Shown in pieces: positions 45,666-57,498 of a stretch of 64,000 nt of DNA. The position numbers and the translations under genes were made by a program. The DNA is from Sphaerolaimus hirsutus (lineage: Eukaryota; Nematoda; Chromadorea; Monhysterida; Sphaerolaimidae): the NCBI GenBank assembly GCA_964036195.1, contig OZ038458.1, positions 22,581,832 to 22,645,831 of the forward strand, written 5' to 3'. The notes beneath the pieces were generated by a model. That model did no database searches, was not told where the DNA came from, and was given only the letters and a program-made list of their open reading frames with translations. Each line of letters opens with the position of its first letter. Within the stretch, counting starts at the first letter, position 1.

Positions 45666-46449
45666 TGCTGCATAAAGTGCAGCGATGCAAATGCAGTGCT
45701 ATCTATTTGTTTGTCAACTGGTTCCCATACCAATTCAAAGCTTGCTTGACAAGTAACACTATCCAGTATTGTATACACATATACAATATTTCCTCCAAAT
45801 ATCCCCCTTCAATTAACCCCCCCCCCCCTCGAAATACACCCCGTCTTGAATAATGTAGATCATGTATCCAATGAACATGATACATTTATAGCTGCGAATT
45901 TACATCGCAGCTATACATGGCATTGTTTATGGAACGAACTATGGTAATATGAACAAAATATATCCTGTTTGGTTATCTTATGACGTTTTGGGTGCAAAAA
46001 AACTATACTTTACTACGACCCTTCATAAAAATTCCCCCCGAACAAGCACCCCTCGAAACTCCCCTCAAAATTTGCACCCTGAAAAAATAAACCCCCTGGC
46101 TGTATTTCGAGGAAATATGGAAGGTACTTCATGCCGGTACTTCATACCACAGCAACAATACAACTTCATTTGCAATATAATGCAACACTATGCATTTGAA
46201 CGCTCGTCATCAAGCCTTGAATGGGGATGAAAACCAGTTGAGATAAAATGTCGTTGAAAACTAGTGCGTGTAGGCCCATTTTATGGTTAAAGTTTTGAAT
46301 ATTCTTGCAATTGCATGGACATGGTTTACAAAATAAGCAGATAGAGGGTTTGTTCTTCCTGTAACACACTTACAGTAACACATTTACTTATGTAACTCAT
46401 GCAGGCAAGGTCTTTTTACATAAGAAAAATGATTATTTTTTGTACTACT

Positions 46450-46671
46450 TGGCACTTTTTTGGCGCTTTATAAAACACTAGCGCCAAGCGCCAATGGCGC
46501 CACGACATCATAGCGCCAAGCGCTAAAAGCGCCATGGCGCTTTTCGGTAGCACAGCGCCAAACGCCAATGGCGCCACAGCAAAAAGGCGCCAAGCGCCAA
46601 AAGCGCCATGGCGCTTTTTGCTTTGGCGCTAGCGCCAAGCGCCAGCGCCATGGCGCTTTTACATCACTATC
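46450..46671. mobile_element. GGCGCC element, reverse orientation
   Basis: Opens with CACTTTTTTGGCGCTTTATA and ends GGCGCTTTTACATCACTA. It abuts a CCCGAT-repeat fragment (46672-46835). Confidence 0.68.
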
Positions 46672-46835
46672 CCGATCCCAAAAAATGCCAATCCCGATCC
46701 CGATCCCGAAATCTCAAAATACCAATCCCGATCCCGATCCCGATCCTGAAACCCCAATCCCGATCCCGATCCCGAAATCTCAAAAAGTGAATCCCGATCC
46801 CGATCCCGAAAAGTCAATCCCGTTTGAACCCTAGT
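46672..46835. repeat. CCCGAT-repeat hAT fragment
   Basis: ATCCCGATCCCG hexamers end with CCCGTTTGAACCCTA, the right terminus of the element complete at 2632-3023. The left end was replaced by the GGCGCC element. Confidence 0.7.
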
Positions 46836-47090
46836 AAGGGATACGTCAAGTGATAGGTGAACTCACATGTGGCAACCATTTTTCACTTGTCAAGTGACAC
46901 TAGTTTACCTGCCGTAACCAAACCGACCGCTACATTTATCAGTCACTTTCCACATTTCTTGTCACTTATCCATGCGCAATTTATACCTGAGTGTCAGGCG
47001 TTGCAATTTATCATGAATTTCATATTTTTATGCATTTCAATTTTCAATGAGCAATTCCTTTAAATTGGTGGAAATGCATGCATGCACGAT

Positions 47091-47686
47091 TAGGGTGTCA
47101 AATTTCCATTTCCCGCAGGCAAATTTTTTCTGTTTTCCGGCTGCTGAAATTTTTTTCACCGTTTTCCGGCCACTTTTTTCCCATTTCGTTTTTCCGGCTC
47201 ATTTTCTGTATTCCGGTTAAATTTTCAGTGTTTCCGCCTTTTTCCTGTTTTCTGCCTCAATTTCCAGTTTTTCTGCCTGTTTTCCGTTTTCCGCCTCAAT
47301 TTTCCATTTTTCTGCCTCATTTTACTTTTTTCTGGCTCAACTTTCTGTTTTCTGTTCCAGCCAAACTGATAAACATTCATGCGGATTGTCAATTATATAA
47401 TTTTTTTCTGTTTCCAGCAAAATTTCTGCAAATTTTTTCCAATTTCAGCTAAATTTCAGCAAATTTTATCTGTTTTCCGGCAAAATTTCAGCAAATTTTT
47501 CCATTTCCATGCAAATTTCAATTTTCTGTTTCCATCTTTCTGGCCCCTTTCTCCGTTTTCCGGCCGCTGAAATTTTTTTTTCCATTTCTGTTTCCGTTTT
47601 CCGCCCGTTTTTCCCGTTTTTTGTTCCGTTTTCCGGCCGCTGAAATTTTTTTTCCGTTTCCGTAAAAAAGTTGTTTTGACACCCTA
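47091..47686. mobile_element. hAT-type MITE, TTTTCCGGC family
   Basis: Ends TAGGGTGTCAAA and TTTTGACACCCTA, with an exact 8-bp duplication TGCACGAT (47083-47090, 47687-47694). The interior is degenerate TTTTCCGGCTGAAATTTTTT repeat, the complement of 728-1160. Confidence 0.87.
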
Positions 47687-47739
47687 TGCACGATTCAATT
47701 CAATATACATAGTTAGGTACAACGCTGACTACTAGGCAG

Positions 47740-47960
47740 GATGCAGACAAAAAGCATTTCTAGCCAAACTTCAAAAGCGGCACACGTTAAAAGGGTAGAG
47801 TGGTGGAAAAGCGAGAAGGGACACAAACACGCATAAATATAAGGACACAACGGGACCAGGAAAAGAATCTGGACTCGGTCATAAAACCCGTTCATCCAGT
47901 TCCAGTCCAATGGAAAATTGGGAGTTAGTAGCGACCAGGAGACACCACACAGGCCCTGTA
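47740..47960 (-). CDS. Possible open frame, hydrophobic, unassigned
   Basis: The minus-strand frame includes LDWNWMNGFYDRVQILFLV then PLCPYIYACLCPF, which is hydrophobic. A CCTGTAAAATAGC-type repeat bounds it upstream. No splice sites or homology are supported. Confidence 0.22.
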
Positions 47961-48143
47961 AAATAGCATGTAAAATGTCTCGACTTGTGACATGAGGCCA
48001 AAAAGGAGCCAAAAGACTCAGCTTGGCTCGACCAAAAAATATGGCTGTGACTTGAGAATCGAGGTTTTTAGTACCTGACTTCACTTGAATTTTTGGCTGA
48101 TTAAAGCATAAATCACTGTCATATAAAGCAAGTGATAAGACCT

Positions 48144-48345
48144 AGGGCCAGTTCCGCAAGTGGAAAAGTGAGAAGTAAAATGGGGAAAGCGAAGTGAAAT
48201 GGCAAAAGCGAAGTGAAATGGCAAAAAGCGAAGTGAATTGAGAAGTAGAAATTGGAAGTGGCAAAAGTGATAAAAATTACTTGTCATTTCACTTTGCTTT
48301 TGCCATTTTACTTCTCACTTCTACACTTGCGGAAATGACACATGG
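48144..48345. repeat. CTGG-type MITE, diverged
   Basis: Inverted ends GGCCAGTTCCGCAAGTGG and CCACTTGCGGAAATG-like. Arms hold GAAGTGAAATGGCAAAAGC words. The outer flanks are not clean. Confidence 0.55.
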
Positions 48346-48620
48346 TGCCAGACACTGAAAAAGAACCTGTAAAGTGTAAAAGACCCTGTAAAATGTCATG
48401 TGTCATGTAAAAGACCCTGTAGAATGTCATGTGTCATGTAAAAGACAATGTAAAGTGTCAAATGTCATGTGAAAGACCCTGTAAAGTGTCATGTGTATCC
48501 AAATCTTACTTTATCATATTTACATCTTATGTTTATGTATCCAACTCTTACTTTCTGACATGAGATTTAGATACAAAACATAAGATTAGGAAACGATAAA
48601 ATGATATTTGGATATACATG
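48346..48620. repeat. TGTCATGTAAAAGACCCTG direct repeats
   Basis: AAGACCCTGTAAAATGTCATG-like units recur four to five times, followed by ATCCAAATCTTAC words also found in the hAT copies at 20594 and 60148. Confidence 0.55.
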
Positions 48621-48625
48621 CCAGG

Positions 48626-48981
48626 TGCCAGTTCCGCAAGTGGAAAAGTTAAGAGTTAAAAGTTAAATGTTGAGTAAAATGACAAATGGCAAGTTAAGAG
48701 TTAAAAGTTAAGAGTTGAGTACAATGACAAATGGCAAGTTAAGGGTAAAGTTAAATGATAAATGATGAGTTAAGAGACAAGAGTTAAGTTAAATGACGAA
48801 TGATTAGTTAAGAGATAAGAGTAAAGTTTGGATAAGATTTGGATACACTTGCTTGACTCTTAACTTTACTTTTATCTCTTAACTAAGCATTTGTCATTTA
48901 ACTTTACTCTTAACTTGCCATTTGTCATTTTACTCAACTCTTAACTTTTAACTCTTAACTTATCCACTTGCGGAACTGGCG
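48626..48981. mobile_element. CTGG-type MITE, AAGAGTTAAAAGTTAA subtype
   Basis: Flanked by CCAGG (48621-48625) and CCTGG (48982-48986). The ends TGCCAGTTCCGCAAGTGG and CCACTTGCGGAACTGGC are inverted. The arms are repeated AAGTTAAGAGTTAAAAG words and their complement. Confidence 0.72.
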
Positions 48982-49038
48982 CCTGGTCGCCGGCACTCTC
49001 CAATAAGAATACCTACTAGCAGAGAGGATCTACACTAG

Positions 49039-49058
49039 GACACACACACACACACACG
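49039..49058. repeat. (CA)n microsatellite
   Basis: About ten CA units in a row, just downstream (minus strand) of the exon at 49082-49303. Confidence 0.8.
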
Positions 49059-49081
49059 CAGCGCGCTAGTCCACCGCTCAC

Positions 49082-49303
49082 CCTTTGGCACGGTGCCAGA
49101 CTTGAGCAGCATGGGGTTGTCCTGCTGGCCGGGCCTGGCCGCGGGCACGATGTTCTCCAGGCGGCAGTGCGCCGGCACGCGGTCGCACTGCCACTCACCC
49201 AGGATGGCCGGCTGCGACTGGTCCCTGGACGGGTCCCTCGACTCGCTGGGCACCGGCCGCAGCACCGCCTTGCTCGTCTGCGTCGACGTGTCCTCACCGA
49301 TCG
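49082..49303 (-). CDS. Exon of unrecognised protein, phase 1-1
   Basis: A G/C tract gives a pyrimidine-rich acceptor (CCCTCCCAG) on the minus strand; the donor is GTGAGC. It is 222 GC-rich nt, phase 1 both ends. Residues include GEDTSTQTSKAVLRPVPSES, then GEWQCDRVPAHCRLENIVPA and DNPMLLKSGTVPKG. Two cysteines and the symmetric phase suggest an extracellular module, but I recognise no family. An internal CTGGGTGAGT could be an alternative donor. The cysteine-rich exon 3 kb upstream on the same strand may belong to the same gene. Confidence 0.6.
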
Positions 49304-49615
49304 CTGGGAGGGGGGGGGGGGGGGTTTGTGCTCAAGCTGTCAAGTGACGTGACAAGTGACAAATTTATAGATGAAAGTTGATGAAAAGTGTCACTTTGTT
49401 TACTTAAATACCAACTTTTCTAGTCAGTTCCCCACTTGCAGATATGGCGCCAGACTTCTTTCCGCGAAAAACTCGCATAGATCGAGTAATTTTCCATGTA
49501 CTTCATCACTTTTATACTATTTCACACTGTGTCTAGGTGGAAAAATAATAAATTTAATTATACGAATAAGTTTCTTCACAAATTGAATTGCCACCGGACA
49601 TATAAACATCACAGT

Positions 49616-52106
49616 TAGCATTAAAAAAACGACCGATTTTGAGAAAATATAATTAAACATTATCTCAGAAAATCTCTCAAGAAAAAAATATAATTAAATC
49701 TCTTGGGTCATTTTCGAAAATATAATTAAATCTCTGAGAAAATCTCTTGCAGTTCAAAAAAATTTCATAAAATCTCTCAACTTAAAGTATGATTTAATTG
49801 ATATTTCAAGGTGTTTGAACCATTGAGAGTAGATATTAAGCACATTATGGGTTGTAAAACCTTTTCATTCACAATGACATATGATAACAGCATATTGTCT
49901 ACTGACAGCACACTCTGTACTACCATCTAGTATCTGAATAATGAACAAAAATATGATTTAGGTACATTTGTCCTCATAGAAGACTACATTGCTTTCATGT
50001 GTGACGATCCCCACAGAATTTATCAGACAACCTTTTCACCAAAATTTGGTAACTATATTTCCAAAGCATGCTGTCAACTCTTTAGTTGTTAAAATAGCTA
50101 GAACCCAGTGCACAAATTTACCCAGTGCCAATGTAGACCTCCGGTACAGCCCGGTACTTTTGAGTACTGGGTCTTCATGGGACTGCAGGGGTTCAGTATG
50201 GTTCAGGAGGGTTTCAAACATATTTACATTTACACAAAAATACATATACTTAAGAACCAAGTAAATACATATAAATTTCCTCTGAAAAAGTACCAGTATT
50301 CTCTTTTGTGTATAATAGTTTGTGTCTTTTGTTTGAAGGACTTTAACTCTAATGTGTCTTTTGTTTGAAAGTACTTTAGTACAGAAATTGTATTTCAGAT
50401 AAACTTTTTTATTGGCTCTTTCATGCCATAGAACAAAAAAAGGGGAGGAAAAACTACAAATAGGGGGGAAAATAGCCAAAAATGGGTATATAAGAAAATA
50501 TATACCATAGTATGTCAAATTATCGCCCCCCTTGGATTAACCCCACCCCTCAAATTAACCCCCCTAAAATTTTGCTGGTGAAATCATATACCCCATGGGG
50601 GTATTTCGAAATAATATGGTAAACTGGTGGACAATATAAATGGAAAATTCACAAAATAACATTTTAAAAATCACACAAGCAAGCCATCAGGCTGTCACTT
50701 AGTGCAAGGGTGCCCCAAAGTATATACTATATATAACCAAAGTGGCACTCCCTCAGGCCACCCTTGTTGCTGAAAATATTTTTTTTCCACTTTTTTTCTG
50801 GTAAATATAAATGGAAAATCCATACAAATTTTTGTTCAGGCCAGAATTTGATTTATTTATAAAATGGGTTGGGGATGGTTTAGGCCACTGATTTTTTGGG
50901 ACATATGAGATGGTAAATTCCTGCAACTATTCCACCCCCTCACAACCGACGCAATCCCTACACCAAAATTTTGCTGAAGATCAAACCTGAAATATTTTTT
51001 TTAACAAAACATATATTGTAACTAATGTGTCTTACACAGCCCCAGGCTTATGATACAGCACATGGTGGCCAGGACTGGCTTCCTAAGTGTCATGAGCAAC
51101 ATGTGGCTGGTCCTGCACCACATTGTTGCAAGAAGATTGCATTTATGGCCATCAGTGGAAATACCACTGTTCAAAGACAGCGTTTCAGTAAAAGCGTGAC
51201 CGGCCTCTGCAGCATCTGCATGCAAATCATTAAATGCTAGTGCCCATTGAATTCAGGCAACAATTATCTGTTAAACACATACCAGGGGACAACTGGAAAT
51301 GTGTCCTGTATTTTGTGTAAATGGGCCAAACAGATGAAGAGGTCATTCCCAGAAAATGTAAATTTGTGGTTTTTGCAATCACAATCAAAATGTTTGCACT
51401 TATAAAGTTCTTAATATGTTTGAATGTCATGAAGTGGCTGATATCTGCAATTTAGGATGGATTTTTGTGAGGCAGCAGCAGTGTGGGGACAGCAGCGGGT
51501 AAAAATCACCCTGCAACCTATGTGCGGCTCTGAGCGAGCCATTAGTGATTTTTTTCCATCAAAAAACTGCCAGCACAAGCATATCCAATGCTTGTGTTGG
51601 CAGCATGCCAAAAATGGCAGCGCGCTTTCCCGCAGCAATATTCTGTGTGGGATTCCAAAATTTTCCAATTATATTAGCCAGAAAAAAATCGGAAAATATA
51701 TATAGAAGGCTGTTACGGCTAACCAGGGGGTGCTGGGGGGTGCCATTTGGGGACAATGTAAAGAAATGTTGGCCCCACATTCACACAAAATTTTAGCTAG
51801 ATTGGGCTGATCATTTGCACATGAGAATATTTCAAAAATTGATGTAGTCAGTTTTCCATTTAAATTATCCACCAGTTTAGTTAAAAATAGATGAAAATTG
51901 GCAAAAAAGCACATTAACTAGTGAATTTGAGGTGAAAATGGGCAAATATAGAGAGATTTTCTCGAGAGATTTTCCCCAATCAGAAGAAAATATAATTAAC
52001 TCTCTCCAGAAAATCGTGGAAAAAATATAAATCTCAGAAAATCTTATTTTTTCAGAGATTTTCAGAGATTTTTAAAAAATAAATCTCCCAGATTTTTTCA
52101 ATGCTA
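49616..52106. mobile_element. 2.5-kb hAT-type element ending TAGCATT
   Basis: Ends TAGCATTAAAAAAA and TTTTTTCAATGCTA, with an exact 8-bp duplication ATCACAGT (49608-49615, 52107-52114). It is the inverted relative of 30852-31766 but carries about 1.4 kb of extra sequence (roughly 50495-51890). That includes a CCGTATT-type insert near 50515-50622 and a 71-codon plus-strand frame at 51025-51240 with several Cys/His. No intact transposase was found. Confidence 0.8.
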
Positions 52107-52229
52107 ATCACAGTTCATGGCAAATGAAAGTACCCCAAAAATGCAAAAAATAGACCCACCAGAAAAAAACTGAAAAATAGATCCACCGAAAACCCATCGC
52201 CAAAATTCAAAAACACCCCCCAACCCAAC

Positions 52230-52412
52230 CTTCACACACTCCGCCATTTGGCTTGTATCCAATGGTACAAACGCATATGCCACACCGAGCCGACGAGCTC
52301 ACAGGAAGACAGGCCGCGCGGCTAGGGCAGTCCTCTTGCCCTACGCACATGTTGTAGCACGTGGGAGGGTCGAACAAGGGCATCGTGCCCCCGTGCAGCG
52401 TTGGAAGTAGGG
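52230..52412 (-). CDS. Cysteine-rich EGF/EB-like exon, phase 1-1
   Basis: The acceptor ACGTAG and donor GTTGGG bound 183 nt with phase 1 at both ends, the usual phase of extracellular modules. The eight cysteines include CYNMCVGQEDCPSRAACLP, then CGICVCTIGYKPNGGVCEG, whose C-x-C-x2-G-Y-x-x-x-G-x-C ending is typical of EGF/EB-type domains. Probably a secreted or membrane-protein ectodomain. Neighbouring exons not identified except possibly 49082-49303. Confidence 0.62.
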
Positions 52413-52439
52413 CTACGTTTTGTGCGAGGGGGTTTTTCA

Positions 52440-53636
52440 AGGGAGAAGGTTTTTGGTTGTGTTGTTTCTAATTCAGTTGAAAATTTGGTGCCTTGCCAAA
52501 ACTGCTATGGCGATTTTTTGATTATGGCGCCGCATTTTCTCGCTATGGGGCTATCGGCTAGCACCAATTGTGTTGAGTGTTAAACTAACCGATGAATAAT
52601 AAAATGCAAATACAATTAGACTTTAATAACAGCATGATTAGTGTGTCGAAAAATAAAACAACACGAATTGGTAGAAATTTTAAATTCCGAATATGGCAGT
52701 AAATATTTGAAAATCACAAGAAAATCACAAATATCGATCGCATCGTATCGTAAGTGCGTAATATTTTTTAAAAAAGCAAGTGATTATAAATTATTTTGTG
52801 TGCATAGGTAGTTTTGAAATAGGGAATCAATTTTTCACCAAATTTGGCAGTGGTATCTCTGAAAGTTAGCACTATTTTTTGTTGAACAAATTCACAATGT
52901 GCCCTCAAATACGTCAATAATTGTTAATTTATCAGCAAATTTGATCAATTTCAGATTGACAGTCGATCGACGTCGCACGAAACAATCATTTGATAAACAC
53001 AAAACAAATAAACAGACAGTGCAAAAATAGTGAAATTGACATCAATCTGGATTCTTCCAGGATGTTTTAACTGAATGTTTTTAAACAAAAAAAATAATAA
53101 AGTACAAAATATGGTCTGAGCATTTGTGAACGTCAAGTTCATTTGAGATTAAAACCTGTTGTGCTAAAATTTGCAAAATAAGTATAGGTATGTATTTTTA
53201 CAAACATAACAAAGAAATCAATCGCAACCTCTATAAAAAGCTAGTAACACACATGAAAATATTTACATAAACAGCTACAAAAACCCAAAAACGTGTTTAT
53301 ATGTCGGTGCCAAATAACAAGTTAACATTGTATTGCCTCAAGCCATAAAACATCACTAAACAGAAACTAACCAGTAATAAATATACATGTGTAAAAAACG
53401 AAAAGACAAAATTGCCTGGTGAATAATGAAAAGACCTACATGCAAAAATTAATTGTTACAATATACCTACAATTACTTAATTGTCTGCCAATGAAACACC
53501 TCAATGGGCCCACACACTAGTTAGCATCGCAAATTCGTGTCAACTGAATGTCAACTTCAAAAAACAACAATTTTTTTGAAGCACTTAACAGAAACAATGG
53601 AAATAAAGTGTCACGGTGAAAAATTGGGTAATTAGG
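52440..53636. other. No gene seen
   Basis: About 1.2 kb of AT-rich DNA without recognisable repeats or exons. It is the probable upstream intron of the cysteine-rich exon. Confidence 0.4.
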
Positions 53637-53638
53637 TA

Positions 53639-53946
53639 CCGTATTCCCTCGAAATACCCCCCGGGGGGTGATTGTTTCAGAGTGAGAATTTACTTTAGAG
53701 TGAGAAAAGAGTCTATTTACTTATATAAGTATGTAACACTTTTCTAACGTAACAATTCATTGTTTTAACGTGTGTTTTGCATTGCCAGAATCACAAACCG
53801 CAGTTTTGTCATGTACGTTCTCTGTACACTCAATTTGGGGGGGGGGGTATTTCGAGGGGGGGCTAATAAATTCATAGTGGTCATTTTGAGGGGGGGGGTC
53901 TTTCGAGACGGGGGTATGTTGAGGGGGGTATTTCGAGGAAATACGG
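53639..53946. mobile_element. TA-flanked CCGTATTCCC element
   Basis: Ends CCGTATTCCCTCGAAATA and GAGGAAATACGG between TA dinucleotides, with G-tract arms. The core matches 39756-40166 and 55705-56144. Confidence 0.78.
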
Positions 53947-54337
53947 TATATAGGTAGATAAATATATTCTACATATGACACAGGAAAGTTGAAATCACAT
54001 AATTAACCAAAATTTAGTTAAATATAGTCGAGACGAATTTTGATATCAACTAGTGTCTGTGGGCCCAATGATAAGTCAAATTATAAATAGGTAATTAACC
54101 ATATGGTGCCAAAAATTATGAAACCATATTATAAAAACTAATGGATACGAGAGTACCTAGTGTTAAGTGTGTATAAAAAGGAGAAGTATATTAAGTAGTA
54201 AATAAATACAGACATATTTAGATGCCCATGCTTGCTGGCAATCGAAATATCAAAAAGTTAACACAACACATGTAAATGGCATTCATCATTGACTGAAAAA
54301 CACAAATTAAATGTGTAAACAACACACAACACACATA

Positions 54338-54809
54338 CCGTATTTCTTATAATAGAAGAGTGCTGTTCTACCTTTTTTGCTAACTTTTTTACCCGCCATT
54401 CTATCGGAGACTGCCGTTCTATTTTTTTACAAAAATTCTTCAAATTTTTTTCATTCGAACACACTTTTTTTATGAAACATGAGCAACATTCTAATACCAG
54501 AACCAGAGTATCAATTCAAACAAAACCAAATGTGAAAACAACAACTGAATCATTATGTTTGAACACCTTGAATGTTCTCACCGCCCATTTTTCAAATATT
54601 TCTGTGTTTTGGCACTCTTCCAATGTAATCTCTCCCTACCGTTCTATTGAAGGCTTCCGTTCTATTGATGGTGCCGTTCTATAGGAGGCAGCCGTTTGAT
54701 TTTTTCACGTGTGAAAAAAGCGCCAAAAACTTGCATTCTATTTGAGGTGCCGTTCTATTGCACTCCAATAATTGGAGGTAGGTATGCCATTCTATAAGAA
54801 TAAATACGG
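54338..54809. mobile_element. TA-flanked CCGTATTTCTTA element
   Basis: Ends CCGTATTTCTTATAATAGAA and TATAAGAATAAATACGG, with GCCGTTCTATT repeats. Same family as 36461-36901. Confidence 0.75.
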
Positions 54810-54896
54810 TATTGTATATGTTGACTCAACAAAAAACAACAGTGTAAAGTCATTTGAGTGAATGAAATAGTGGTGGAAAAAGCACCAGAAATTATG

Positions 54897-55117
54897 ATAA
54901 ATATACTCGGCAGACATGATACTCTACAAATAGATATGATTTATATCTTCGGCTGGCAGACGGCCAACCGAAAACTTATGAACCGACTCCCCACAAAAAG
55001 TTTATACACGAGGAATCCCTTGTTCAGTCAGCCGCAGTTCTCTGTGGACTGCGGCTATGACGTCAGGATGGAGTGGTTCCTCCGGAAAAATGTAGGGTGT
55101 AGTGTCGCCCGAGTATA
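54897..55117. mobile_element. TATACTCGG-ended element, second subtype
   Basis: Starts TATACTCGGCAGACATGATA and ends GTCGCCCGAGTATAC. The interior differs from the 35344 subtype and includes GACGTCAGGATGGAGTGGTT, also seen near 57965 and 56168. It abuts the next element. Confidence 0.58.
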
Positions 55118-55120
55118 CTA

Positions 55121-55549
55121 CCGTATTTCTCCTAATAGAAGGGCAGGTCTCCAATAGAAAAGCGGTATAGAAGGTACACTTTTTGGACTTATTTTGGGCC
55201 ACACAATAAATAGAAGGGCGGTCTCCAAAAGAAGGTACACAAACTGCTGGAATTTTGCCAAATGAATGAAAAAATAGAAAATATCGGTGGACTTTGTGCT
55301 TTGGTGGCTTTGGTTAATTGATTTGGTATTTTTTTAACATCAAATGTTGAATGAACTCTATAAATAATCATTCCAAAGACTGTCTGTGCAGTAACAATTT
55401 TAAAAACCTTGGCAGAACGCTAAAAAGTTTCTTAAAAATGGTGAAAAATAGAAGGGCAGTCTCCAATAGAAGGGCATTTCCGATAGAAGGGCGGGTAAAA
55501 ACGTTGACGAAAAAAATAGAAGGGCGCCCTTCTATAAGGAGAAATAGGG
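55121..55549. mobile_element. TA-flanked CCGTATTTCTCC element
   Basis: Ends CCGTATTTCTCCTAATAGAA and TAAGGAGAAATAGGG between TA dinucleotides, with AATAGAAGGGCGG repeats. Confidence 0.72.
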
Positions 55550-55704
55550 TAATATGATATTCTCAATAATCACGTGAGAATAAAAGTGGTAATTTGCATA
55601 CTCGGCCGACAACAATCAAAAAAAATAAAAAAACGGAGTCATGTACATTGTACAAGCGACAAAAGTTTTTTCCTGGAACATACGTTTCTTCTTCTTCACA
55701 ATTA

Positions 55705-56144
55705 CCGTATTACCTCGAAATACCCCCAGGGGGTTTATTATTTCGCCAGCAAAATTTGAGGGGGGGGGATAATTCGAGGGGGGGGGGGGGTTTATTCGAG
55801 GGGGGGGGGGTCTATTATTTCGCCAGAAATTTTCGGAAATTCCCCATACTCGGACGTAGAAAAATCAAACAATTACGTAGATGTATATGTATTTATAGGT
55901 ATAGCTAACTGTATATGCACATATACCCTACCCTAACATCACTCAATCATCAGTTTTAACGTGTGTTCTGCATTGTACAGATCACAAACTACGGTATTTG
56001 TCATGTACGTTAACTTTACACTCGATGTTAGGGGGGGTATTTCGAGGGGGGGGGGGTTATTATTTCCTCAGCCGAATTTTAGGGGGGGGGGGGTATTTCG
56101 AGGGGGGGGGTTAATTCAAGGGGGGATAATTCGAGGTAATACGG
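55705..56144. mobile_element. TA-flanked CCGTATTACC element
   Basis: Ends CCGTATTACCTCGAAATA and GAGGTAATACGG, with several G runs of 9 to 13 bases. Confidence 0.78.
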
Positions 56145-56695
56145 TATGATTTTTTTAAACGATGACTTCATGATGGAGTGTTTCCTTCAGATGTGGACCG
56201 CTGAGTATAAGGGAAATTGCAAATAAGTTACAAGTCAAGTGACAGGTATCTTCAGTGACATTTTTTTGTCAACTACTCCATCATCGACCAATTTTTCATC
56301 ATTTAACACTTGTCTTGTCACTTGAAGAATTAGCACCTGGCTCTAGATACCTATTTCCTCGAAATACCCCCACCTGAAATGAGTGTAAAGATACTTTTTT
56401 TGCCAAAAACTGCAGTTGTCATCTGTGTAATTCAGAACACGCGTTAAAAAAAATGACCGAGTTACATAAGAATGGGGCTTATACCATCTACATACTTATA
56501 AATTTAAGATCAAAAATTAAAAAATTCCCATCACACTGATCTCACTATCTTGCAAATCAAATTTTAATAAATACATGTCAGTTATTTTGACATTTGTCTA
56601 CATGTGCATATGTTACAAGCAACGCATAAGTACTGGGAGTTCAAAGACATTCAAGAAAAATAATAGACACCCTAAAAATACCCTCCTCAAATTAC

Positions 56696-57304
56696 CAGAG
56701 TTGTTAGAATTACTGAACTTTTTTTAAAGTATATGTAAATGTAAAGTATTTTTTTTTACTCACCACAAAGTATAGAAAACGTAAAATACTTTTTTTTACT
56801 CATACGTACGCGTAACTGTGGGTACTTTTTTGTGAGTGTTGAAACGACTACTTTTCTTCATAGAATGTGTAAAAGTGGGCACTTTTTCATAAGTGTACAG
56901 CACAACGTATGTTTTTTTCTATAAGCAGATGACAGATTATATAGTTTTCAAGGTCTCTTTTTTCTAGGAGATAAAAATTATCGTTCTCCGGACTCGTTTA
57001 CCACATCCATTGTCTCCACAACCATTTCGTTTTGGTTGCGAAATTTGAAATTTTTAAAGGCACTACCCCCGCATATCTAAAATATTCAATGGAACCACTC
57101 CTGTAAATACATAGCAGTGTAGTTACTTTATAAATATGTCCCACATTGAATTTTCATAAATACATTTTCCGTACGCGTACGCTTTGAAAGTGTACGCGTA
57201 CAAGTGCGTACGGTATTTTTTTGAAAAGTATATGTAAATGTATTTACCGCGTACTCGCGTACGCGTATTTTTCGAGTAAACGTACGTACCTTTTAACAAC
57301 TCTG
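56696..57304. mobile_element. AGTTGTTAGA-ended MITE, complete copy
   Basis: Ends CAGAGTTGTTAGAATTACTG and TTTTAACAACTCTG are inverted. The interior has GTACGCGTACG palindromic words and TAAAGTATTTTTTT. Relative of 5133-5637. Confidence 0.72.
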
Positions 57305-57498
57305 CAAATTATTTACATCTCTCAAAATAACCCCCTTGGGGTATTTCGAGAAAATACTGTAAAATTTTATGTGCTGTTCAACAATAAACAATGACTGGCC
57401 TTGTTTTTCCATTCCACTTTCAATGCCATTTCCAACACTATAATGGAGCATGCACAAAATTCCATCTCTAGTCATGAAACATTTGATTTTGTTTAATG

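Noticed and set aside
48346-48620. Regularly spaced repeats resembling a CRISPR array
   Set aside because: Units are imperfect and directly adjacent, with no unique spacers of constant length, in a eukaryotic transposon-rich context.
49039-49352. Plus-strand open frames over the GC-rich exon at 49082-49303
   Set aside because: The minus-strand reading has good splice sites at both ends; the plus frames have none.
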